Of a DNA stretch of 20,073 nucleotides, positions 6,809-12,746 are shown piece after piece. Below the pieces are notes generated by a model that did not search any database, had not been told where the DNA came from, and saw only the letters and a program-made list of their open reading frames with translations. The first letter of the stretch is position 1. Each line of letters opens with the position of its first letter. Source of the stretch: Bacteroidales bacterium UBA2030 (lineage in GTDB: Bacteria; Bacteroidota; Bacteroidia; Bacteroidales; TTA-H9). The translations under genes and the position numbers were made by a program. The DNA lies in assembly GCA_002332755.1 (NCBI GenBank), contig DDBO01000136.1, forward strand, positions 1-20,073, given 5' to 3'.

Positions 6809-7768
6809 ATGTTCATAATGGCAGGAACGCGATTTAAGGTAAGTGATGAATCGGTCAATGATGCCGGCTTTCGTATACTAACCGAGGGTATCGATTTTAC
6901 ATCTTTTATAAAAAATCCTGTAATGCTTTGGCGTCATGAAAGGTATGACAGCCGGTTGCTACCTATTGGAAGATGGGAAAACCTGAAAATTGAGAATGGT
7001 GCCTTAACTGCTGAGGCGGTTTTGGATGAATTTGACCCATTTGCCAAACAAATAAAAAGTAAGGTAGATCAAGGATTTATAAATGCATGTTCGATTGGAA
7101 TACAGGTATTAGAAGTATCTATGGACCCCGAACTTATGTTGCCTGGGCAAACAAGGGGTACAGTAACCAAATGTGTATTACTGGAAATAAGTCTGGTAGA
7201 TATACCAGGTAATAAAAATAGTGTAAGGCTTTACAAAGATGATAAAATTATAGCATTATCAGCAGGAGAAGACAATGCAATAATACCTATTATTAACAAA
7301 CATCAAATAAAAATGAAAAGTATCGCTCTAAAACTTGGGCTGCCTGAAAATGCCACTGAAGAACAAATTTTGCAAGAAATTGCTGTATTACAAAATGAAA
7401 AACAAGCCTTGGCAGCTGAAAATCTAGAATTGAAAAATAAAGAAACGATTGCTCTGAAGGCCCGGGCCGAAGAATTAGTGAATGAAGCCATTGCTGCATG
7501 CAGAATAACGGCTGATAAAAAGGAATCTTTTGTTAAGTTGGCTTTATCGGATTATGAAAGTACGAAAGCCCTGCTTGAGGCAATACAGCCTGTTAAACGG
7601 CCAACCGAAATGGTACAAAGGAAACCTGTTTCTCTCAGCACAGAACCGAAATCGTGGGACGACCTGGTGAAATTAGGCCGCAAAGAACTTGAAAGGGTGA
7701 AACTTGAGCAACCAGAACTTTACCGCAATCTTTACCGTGAAAAATACAAACGTGAAGTAAATATTTAA
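6809..7768 (+). CDS. Prohead protease with C-terminal scaffold region
   Basis: This 319-aa protein appears to fuse a prohead protease to a scaffold, as in Mu gpI. Residues 1-145 match HK97-type prohead proteases: LWRHERYDSRLLPIGRW with the catalytic His (H43), FINACSIGIQV with the catalytic Ser (S95), and LLEISLVDIPGN (124-135). Residues about 170-225 form a heptad-rich charged helix, likely a coiled-coil scaffold, and the end (SWDDLVKLGRKEL...LYREKY) has the short amphipathic C-terminus typical of capsid-binding scaffolds. It lies immediately upstream of the major capsid gene, as expected. ATG at 6818 (MAGTRF) is an equally likely start and fits family N-termini better; neither has a clear Shine-Dalgarno. 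Confidence 0.82.
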   Translation: MFIMAGTRFKVSDESVNDAGFRILTEGIDFTSFIKNPVMLWRHERYDSRLLPIGRWENLKIENGALTAEAVLDEFDPFAKQIKSKVDQGFINACSIGIQVLEVSMDPELMLPGQTRGTVTKCVLLEISLVDIPGNKNSVRLYKDDKIIALSAGEDNAIIPIINKHQIKMKSIALKLGLPENATEEQILQEIAVLQNEKQALAAENLELKNKETIALKARAEELVNEAIAACRITADKKESFVKLALSDYESTKALLEAIQPVKRPTEMVQRKPVSLSTEPKSWDDLVKLGRKELERVKLEQPELYRNLYREKYKREVNI

Positions 7769-7788
7769 AAATTTCTAAAAACTGAAAA

Positions 7789-8838
7789 ATGAGATCTATT
7801 ATTTCATTAGTAATCGCACTTCTTTTTGCCTTTTTTGTAGGAGGAGTTACAGGAATTATTACAGGACTGCCATTAATTCCAATTATTGGTACTCTTTTGC
7901 TGGGTTCATTCATTCCACGTAGTAAAACAGGTGTTTTAATGGATACCGTAATGGTGGAGATATGGACCGGCGAAATGCTCAACCATTTTCGCAGTGATTC
8001 GTCATGGATAAATGAAATTCCCAGCCGTGATGAGCTTGTTAATAATAATGTGATACACCTGGTAGATGTAGGGGCCGACCCCGAAGTATTGATAAACAAC
8101 ACTACTTATCCAATAGCCGTAGTGAGTCGTGAAGATGAAGACGTGGCCATCTCATTAGACAAGTTTGATACAAAAAATACTGTAATTACTGATGATGAAT
8201 TATATGCTATCTCCTACGACAAGATGGCCAATATAATTACCCAACATAAGGAGGTACTGGAAGAAAAAACCGCGGATAAGGCTGCACATGCGCTTGCACC
8301 ATCAGTGGATAGTGCTGAAACGCCAATAATACTAACAAGTGGCACCAGCAATGGAGAAACTTATGCCAGAAAGCGACTTATACCTCAGGATATTATACGC
8401 TTGAAGAAAAAACTTGATGACCTGAAGGTGCCCAAAAAAGGAAGAATATTGCTTTTGTGCAACGAGCATGTGCAAGATCTTTTGATGGTGGATGAAACAT
8501 TTGAAAAGCAATATAAAAATATATCCGAAGGAACCGTATTAAACATGTACGGATTCAGAATATATGAATATCCAACAATGCCGGTTTATAAAGTAATAAG
8601 TGGTGTATTGACCAAAAAAGCCTTTGGAGCCGCTGCTGATCCGGCAAATGACCAAGCCGCCTCTATTGCTTTTTATCCACAGCGAGCTTTCAAAGCCAAA
8701 GGAGACCTCAAAATGTATTACAGCGAGGCGTCAGGCGACCCTGAATACAGACGTAATCTTGTAGGTTTCAGGCTTTATGATATTTGTCTTCCTAAAAAAT
8801 GGACCGGCTTTGGCGCTTTAGTTTCTGAAAAAGTTTAA
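7789..8838 (+). CDS. Major capsid protein with hydrophobic N-terminus
   Basis: This 349-aa protein follows the protease/scaffold by 20 nt and is taken as the major head subunit. From about residue 45 it reads like the capsid proteins of Bacteroidota Mu-like prophages: DTVMVEIWTGEML (52-64), IHLVDVGADPEVLINN, SREDEDVAISLDKFDT (114-129), YDKMANIITQHKEVL, and a C-terminal half ending in EYRRNLVGFRLYD. The oddity is residues 1-42: a hydrophobic run at about 5-25, a short GLPLIP turn, then a second hydrophobic stretch 30-42. That would normally be read as a membrane hairpin. It may be removed by the prohead protease, may contact the host membrane during assembly, or may be buried in the shell; the sequence does not decide. 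Confidence 0.75.
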   Translation: MRSIISLVIALLFAFFVGGVTGIITGLPLIPIIGTLLLGSFIPRSKTGVLMDTVMVEIWTGEMLNHFRSDSSWINEIPSRDELVNNNVIHLVDVGADPEVLINNTTYPIAVVSREDEDVAISLDKFDTKNTVITDDELYAISYDKMANIITQHKEVLEEKTADKAAHALAPSVDSAETPIILTSGTSNGETYARKRLIPQDIIRLKKKLDDLKVPKKGRILLLCNEHVQDLLMVDETFEKQYKNISEGTVLNMYGFRIYEYPTMPVYKVISGVLTKKAFGAAADPANDQAASIAFYPQRAFKAKGDLKMYYSEASGDPEYRRNLVGFRLYDICLPKKWTGFGALVSEKV

Positions 8839-8853
8839 TTACATATGAGTAGA

Positions 8854-8929
8854 TGCGGGATAGATCAGTGGCTAGATCAGCGGACTCATAATCCGCAAGT
8901 CGGGGGTTCGAATCCCTCTCCCGCTACCA
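8854..8929 (+). tRNA. tRNA with anticodon CAT (Met or Ile2 type), CCA encoded
   Basis: A full 76-nt cloverleaf is readable. Acceptor strands are 8854-8860 and 8919-8925, D arm GATC/GATC with loop AGTGGCTA, anticodon stem GCGGA/TCCGC with loop CTCATAA (CAT at 8887-8889), a 5-nt variable loop, T arm GGGGG/CCCTC with loop TTCGAAT, discriminator A and a genomically encoded CCA at 8927-8929. The first acceptor pair is U1.U72, unpaired, and the D stem has A11:U24. It sits inside the plus-strand operon, 15 nt after the capsid stop, so it must be cut from the late transcript. Met initiator, Met elongator and Ile2 (lysidine) identities cannot be separated with certainty here. Confidence 0.93.
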
Positions 8930-8982
8930 ACCCTTATCAAACATTAGAGCATGCCGGCATTTGCCTTAAAAATATAAAACTT

Positions 8983-9177
8983 ATGAAAATGAGGGAACCC
9001 CTATTGGCAAGCACCTATGGTTCGTTAAGTTCGATTACTGGCATGATTGCCGGAGTAATTAACTATCAAAGCATCTTCGAAGCTATCTTACTTGGTGGTA
9101 TGGGGGCACTGGGCGGTCTGATAATGCGATGGGTTTGGGTTAAAGCGACTAAATATATTAAAGCAAAATGCAAGTAA
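8983..9177 (+). CDS. Small two-helix membrane protein, holin-like candidate
   Basis: This 64-aa protein has two hydrophobic segments (about 12-28 and 31-52) and a basic C-terminus (VKATKYIKAKCK), the shape of a small holin. A longer in-frame reading from 8845 is rejected because its first part is a translation of the tRNA. Start ATG at 8983 (another at 8989). Its end overlaps the ATG of the M15 peptidase by 10 nt, and with the second membrane protein at 9606 it flanks that enzyme, which fits a lysis cassette. The holin role is inferred from size, topology and neighbours only. Confidence 0.65.
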   Translation: MKMREPLLASTYGSLSSITGMIAGVINYQSIFEAILLGGMGALGGLIMRWVWVKATKYIKAKCK

Positions 9178-9593
9178 GCAAGAATTTTATAATTCAGGAA
9201 TTTGTAGGGCCTAGTATGTATAAAAAATGGGGCGATAAGGCTATTTGGTTTGTTGATTCAAGAATTATATCTCTTGCTCAATTTATCAGAGATTATTTTG
9301 ATATGCCTATGACCATAAATAATTGGCATATAGGGGGAGAATTTACTGAGCGAGGTTTACGCGACTTTGCATCAGAAATTGGTGCCCAATATAGTCAGCA
9401 TCGTTTTGGACGAGCCATTGATTTTAACTTATCGAATCTTACCCCTGATGAAATTCGAAAAGAAATTTATAAACATCAGGAAGTATTTATGATCAACGGC
9501 CTCACTTGTATTGAAGCAGATACACCAACATGGGTGCATGTTGATTGCAGATATACTGGGTTGAAAAAAATTCTAGTTGTACCATTTAAATAG
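9168..9593 (+). CDS. M15-family peptidase, probable endolysin
   Basis: This 141-aa single-domain protein has the zinc-peptidase signature of the M15 family, which cleaves peptide cross-links in peptidoglycan. SQHRFGRAIDF gives the first two zinc ligands (H78, D85), and TWVHVD gives the third (H124) with the catalytic acid probably E116 upstream. Length and motif spacing fit the small phage M15 endolysins (Peptidase_M15_3 type). It has no signal peptide, so it would need a holin to cross the inner membrane; the adjacent genes both encode small membrane proteins. Confidence 0.88.
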   Translation: MQVSKNFIIQEFVGPSMYKKWGDKAIWFVDSRIISLAQFIRDYFDMPMTINNWHIGGEFTERGLRDFASEIGAQYSQHRFGRAIDFNLSNLTPDEIRKEIYKHQEVFMINGLTCIEADTPTWVHVDCRYTGLKKILVVPFK

Positions 9594-9605
9594 TGGTTTA
9601 TCATC

Positions 9606-10148
9606 ATGAAAAAGCCTTTTAAAGAAACAGCTGTCGGTAAATTTTTAAATCAAAATGCCCCTGGTGTTTTGGAGCTTGTAGGAGATGTATTTCCACCCGC
9701 TAAGCTTATCAGCAAACTTGTAGAGAAAGAAATTCCACAAATGGAACCTGAACAAGCCAGTGAGTTCAAAAAACTTCTTCTGGATTATGAAGAAAATGAA
9801 CTTAAGGCTTATCTCGCTGATGTAGCTGATGCACGCAATATGAATATTAAAATCCAGGAAGCTGCATCAGCAAGCTGGCTTGCCAAAAATGTTGGATTTA
9901 TAATTGATATAATAATTGTTGTATTTACAATAGGGCTTGCATTACTGCTATATTTCCGCCCCATCCCAAACGGAAACCGTGAGATTGCCTATGCCGTCCT
10001 GGGTGCACTTTTAACGGCACTCAGCACTGTATTGAACTTTTATAGAGGATCCTCAAAAGGGTCTGCTGATAAAACCGATGTTTTACTAAAATCATTCAAT
10101 AATTATGAAAAGACTGACAAGAACCGAGCTTATGGAGGAAGCAGCTAA
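9606..10148 (+). CDS. Holin-like protein resembling the 3TM GTA-holin family
   Basis: The 180-aa protein has a soluble charged N-terminal half (about 1-90) with an ELKAYLADVADARNMNIKIQEA helix, then hydrophobic segments at about 97-117 and 127-146 and a polar tail. The layout and the ADARxMxIK-type helix before the first membrane segment recall the GTA_holin_3TM family. It lies 12 nt after the M15 endolysin, consistent with a lysis cassette. It overlaps the next gene by 44 nt. That the phage carries two candidate holins suggests a holin/antiholin pair, but which is which cannot be told from sequence. Confidence 0.72.
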   Translation: MKKPFKETAVGKFLNQNAPGVLELVGDVFPPAKLISKLVEKEIPQMEPEQASEFKKLLLDYEENELKAYLADVADARNMNIKIQEAASASWLAKNVGFIIDIIIVVFTIGLALLLYFRPIPNGNREIAYAVLGALLTALSTVLNFYRGSSKGSADKTDVLLKSFNNYEKTDKNRAYGGSS

Positions 10149-10473
10149 AGTATTTGATCAATACCCCGATGTAGAAAAAGTAATTGCTGTAACAGATGGC
10201 AATATCTTTTTGCCAGAAGCAGAAGGGCATGCCAATTACCATGCCCGTGTTAACGGACACACCATAATGATAATTTCTCGAGCTGAGGTTATTCAATTTA
10301 GTAATCTACCTGCCGAAAATAACCCGGTCTCTAACCTCGAAGATTCTAACCCAAATCCTGTGCCGGAAAAGAACCCAGATGTGCAAACACGTGTAAAGAA
10401 ACAAAAAGAAGCTGAGAAATTAGCTAAAACCGGAAATCGTTTAATTGACACTCAAAACCACATTGAGCAATGA
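10105..10473 (+). CDS. Uncharacterised 122-aa phage protein between lysis and sheath genes
   Basis: I do not recognise a named family. Residues 1-70 look like a small folded domain (TRTELMEEAAKVFDQYPDVEKVIAVTDGNIFLPE, then HANYHARVNGHTIMIISRAEV). Residues 75-122 are low-complexity, Pro/Asn-rich then Lys-rich and probably disordered. It begins inside the upstream holin-like gene and its stop overlaps the sheath ATG by 4 nt, so it is a real, tightly packed operon member. The position just before the sheath gene suggests a head-tail or tail role, but this is not shown. Confidence 0.7.
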   Translation: MKRLTRTELMEEAAKVFDQYPDVEKVIAVTDGNIFLPEAEGHANYHARVNGHTIMIISRAEVIQFSNLPAENNPVSNLEDSNPNPVPEKNPDVQTRVKKQKEAEKLAKTGNRLIDTQNHIEQ

Positions 10474-11660
10474 ATGATGTTATTATTGTAAAAGGAAGCG
10501 GTGGTCTGGGTCGTCGCACTGAAAGCCAGGATGGTATCAGTGCACTGCTTTGCAATGGTATACCAGTTAATGGTGGTGTGCAACCTAATACATTGTATCT
10601 ACTCGCATCTGTCGATGATGCCCTTTCCTTACAGATTACTCCTGAGTATGATCTAAATAACGGAATTCTTGTATATGAACATATCAGTGAGTTTTTCAGA
10701 ATGAATCCAAATGGCACCTTGTATCTTATGATAGCAGATATAAATAGCACTTACACTGATCTAATTGAGAATATTTGTAAGAAATTACTCAGAAAAGCTC
10801 AAGGGAAGATAAAACGTGTAGGTGTGGTATGGAATCCGTATGGTAGCGTTACAGTGAGACCATTCGAAGCAGGTTCTCCACAGATAGATGCAATACTATC
10901 TGCACAAACTCTATATCTTTCAGAATTTGCTGCACATCGGCCTGTATTTTTTATCCTGGAAGGTAAAAATTATAGCCCAACGAGCACACCATATAATATA
11001 CGTGGTTTGAATGCTGAAGGCGTTATGGTAGTGGTTGGCCAGTCGATTGTCACAGCAAATAAGCATGCAAATTATGCATCTTATGCTGCTGTAGGCACAG
11101 CACTTGGAGCAAGATCTGCAGCCGCTGTAAATGTAAAGCACAGCTGGGTTGATAAGTTTAATTGTTATGGGGGTAGCTTAACGGTTGCCGGAATAAACGG
11201 GGAGAAAATTGATGATATCTCAGATGCTGTGCAAGATGCTATAGATGAAGCCGGAGCACAATTCTTTAGAACCCATACAGGCATATCTGGCTATTATTTC
11301 AATAGTACTGCCACTGCAACATCAGCCACATCAGATTATGCATATGCCGAGAATGTAGAAACCATGAACAAAGCTGCACGACTTGTGCGAGCAGCACTTT
11401 TGCCATATCTTGAATCACCACAAAAGATCGATCCAAAAACAGGCAAGTTATCAACTGAAGTGGTTAAGCAGTTTGAGACGATAGGCAAACGAAGCCTTGA
11501 GGAAATGCTTCGCAACGATGAAGTATCAGGAATTAATGTTTATGTAGATCCAGACCAGAATCTCCTGGCAACATCCAAACTTGAAATTCAATTTGAGATA
11601 ATTCCCACAGGAAGTGCATCTAAAATTATTGCCAAATTAGGATTTAAAAACCCATTCTAA
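10470..11660 (+). CDS. Tail sheath protein, DUF2586-like
   Basis: This 396-aa protein is taken as the contractile tail sheath, DUF2586 type. It starts with the family's N-terminal block (VIIVKGSGGLGRR, 4-16), has the nested alpha/beta core through about 300 (NGTLYLMIADI 78-88; RVGVVWNPYG 115-124; AHRPVFFILEG 155-165; GVMVVVGQS 184-192), and a C-terminal domain with GINVYVDPDQNLLATSKLEIQFEIIPTGSASKIIAKLGF, the beta-rich end that joins neighbouring subunits. It is followed after 2 nt by the tube gene, the usual sheath-tube order. Its presence marks a contractile, myovirus-type tail. Confidence 0.86.
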   Translation: MNDVIIVKGSGGLGRRTESQDGISALLCNGIPVNGGVQPNTLYLLASVDDALSLQITPEYDLNNGILVYEHISEFFRMNPNGTLYLMIADINSTYTDLIENICKKLLRKAQGKIKRVGVVWNPYGSVTVRPFEAGSPQIDAILSAQTLYLSEFAAHRPVFFILEGKNYSPTSTPYNIRGLNAEGVMVVVGQSIVTANKHANYASYAAVGTALGARSAAAVNVKHSWVDKFNCYGGSLTVAGINGEKIDDISDAVQDAIDEAGAQFFRTHTGISGYYFNSTATATSATSDYAYAENVETMNKAARLVRAALLPYLESPQKIDPKTGKLSTEVVKQFETIGKRSLEEMLRNDEVSGINVYVDPDQNLLATSKLEIQFEIIPTGSASKIIAKLGFKNPF

Positions 11661-11662
11661 AT

Positions 11663-12097
11663 ATGGAAGGAACCCCTTTAATCAATGGCATCAGGCATTC
11701 ATGGGCTAATGTGCGTGTAAATATTATGGGCCGCACTGTGCAGGGTATATCTGCAATTAGCTATGAAGATAAAGTTGAAAAAGTAAATAACTACGGTGCC
11801 GGACAATATCCGGTTAGCCGCGGTCATGGCCGCTATGAAGCATCAGCCAAGATAACCCTTAAACATTACGAGATAGAAGCTATACAAACTGCTGCCCTTG
11901 CCACAGGAGTTACACGTTTGCAGGATATTGCTCCTTTCGATATCGTAGTTTCTTATCTTAACCCTAGCGACAAAATTGTTACCCATATTATTCGCAACTG
12001 TGAATTCACCAGCAACAAGCGCGAACTTAAAGAAGGAGATTCAAATTTTGAAACGGAATTCGATCTGATTGTATCACATATTGAATGGGGGAACTAA
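11663..12097 (+). CDS. Tail tube protein
   Basis: This 144-aa protein occupies the position directly after the sheath gene and has the size and beta-rich character of contractile-tail tube proteins, which stack as hexameric rings through which DNA passes. Distinctive stretches are PLINGIRHSWANVRVNIMGRTVQGISAISYED (5-36), a RGHGRYEASAKITLKHYEIEAI block (53-74) and a FETEFDLIVSHIEW end. The assignment follows from order and resemblance to tube proteins of Bacteroidota Mu-like prophages. Confidence 0.8.
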   Translation: MEGTPLINGIRHSWANVRVNIMGRTVQGISAISYEDKVEKVNNYGAGQYPVSRGHGRYEASAKITLKHYEIEAIQTAALATGVTRLQDIAPFDIVVSYLNPSDKIVTHIIRNCEFTSNKRELKEGDSNFETEFDLIVSHIEWGN

Positions 12098-12099
12098 CT

Positions 12100-12417
12100 A
12101 TGACCAAACCTAAAGCAGTTACTGAAGCCATGATAAGTATGTGGAAGAAGCAGTATGGAGATGTGTTTTGTCTTACCATAGAAGCTGAAGGAGATGATAA
12201 ACCTGAACTTACAGGCTATTTTCGCAAACCCAGCCTGGAAATTTTATCTGCGGCTTCTTCGGCATCGAACCCTATTCAGCAAGGGAATATCCTTTTCGAA
12301 AATTGCTGGCTTGGAGGTGATGAGGCAATAACTACAGACGACGAAGCCCGTATGGGGGCTATTGCCCAGTTGGCTAATCTTTTTAAGCCCCGTATAGCCT
12401 CATTAAAAAAAATTTAA
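12100..12417 (+). CDS. Tail assembly chaperone, zero-frame product
   Basis: The zero-frame product has 105 aa from ATG 12100 (MTKPKAV); an in-frame ATG at 12085 would overlap the tube gene. Like lambda gpG and P2 gpE, it lies just before the tape measure gene and ends at a slippery site. It has a predicted helical, acidic character (WKKQYGDVFCLTIEAEGDDKPELTGYFRKPSLEILSAA...). The zero-frame protein ends SLKKI immediately after A8. Such chaperones coat the tape measure protein before the tube polymerises around it. The family is diverse, so identity rests on position and the frameshift. Confidence 0.75.
   Translation: MTKPKAVTEAMISMWKKQYGDVFCLTIEAEGDDKPELTGYFRKPSLEILSAASSASNPIQQGNILFENCWLGGDEAITTDDEARMGAIAQLANLFKPRIASLKKI
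12405..12411 (+). promoter_or_regulatory. Programmed -1 frameshift slippery site (A AAA AAA)
   Basis: In the zero frame the codons are TTA AAA AAA ATT TAA, so the run 12405-12412 contains a canonical A_AAA_AAA heptamer just before the stop at 12415-12417. Slipping back one base opens a frame to TAG at 12630-12632. I see no clear stimulatory Shine-Dalgarno or stable downstream hairpin. Confidence 0.72.
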
Positions 12418-12632
12418 GTTCGAAATTAATTAACTCAGCAGATGGTGTAGATGATTTACGCAAGGTGGCAGCACTTATCAGGCAACAATTCAGGGTAAAT
12501 CCTTATAAGCTGAGCGACGAAGAATTTTGTAAGCTTGGAGCTGAGGCCTTATGGTTAAAAGAATACGACATTACAAACTTCAAAGAGGCAGTCAGAATTG
12601 GTGTTTACGAAGCTTTTGCCGGTAAAAAATAG
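12408..12632 (+). CDS. -1 frame extension of the tail assembly chaperone (fusion product 12100-12632)
   Basis: The -1 frame is open across the slippery run to TAG at 12630-12632 and has no ATG start. It adds about 73 residues (NLSSKLINSADGVDDLRKVAALIRQQF..., ending EAFAGKK) to the zero-frame protein, giving a fusion of about 177 aa. The segment is well ordered and charged (KLSDEEFCKLGAEALWLKEYDI) rather than random. This mirrors the G-GT and E-E' chaperone pairs, where the long form carries a tape-measure-binding part and the ratio to the short form controls tail assembly. Only the frameshifted protein can express this stretch. Confidence 0.7.
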   Translation, partial: KNLSSKLINSADGVDDLRKVAALIRQQFRVNPYKLSDEEFCKLGAEALWLKEYDITNFKEAVRIGVYEAFAGKK

Positions 12633-12636
12633 ACTT

Positions 12637-12741
12637 TTAATTGGGCCCGAATTTCTTGAAGTAATAACGTAAAATTCTATAAAGCAAGTAGAACCCAATG
12701 GCATAGATACTAATAGCAAATAAATACATTAAAGTTTCCAT
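12637..12741 (-). CDS. Candidate antisense 34-aa single-span membrane protein
   Basis: The gap between chaperone and tape measure holds a minus-strand frame from ATG at 12741 to TAA at 12637-12639. It encodes 34 residues: a short acidic start (MET), a hydrophobic aromatic span of about 20 residues (LMYLFAISIYAIGFYLLY), then a basic tail (RILRYYFKKFGPN). That is a good N-out, C-in membrane span with positive-inside charge. A perfect TATATTTG -7 box lies upstream at 12767-12760 on the same strand. The gene runs against the tail operon and fills the gap almost exactly. Chance cannot be ruled out for so short a frame. Confidence 0.35.
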   Translation of the reverse strand: METLMYLFAISIYAIGFYLLYRILRYYFKKFGPN

Positions 12742-12746
12742 AATAG

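Noticed and set aside
7635..8102. Minus-strand open frame of 155 codons across the protease-capsid junction
   Set aside because: Shadow frame; the plus strand genes are well supported and the composition is that of an antisense read.
8845..8982. N-terminal extension of the small membrane protein (reading from ATG 8845)
   Set aside because: The extension translates the tRNA (the GGSNPSPAT pattern is a well-known tRNA artefact); the real start is taken as 8983.
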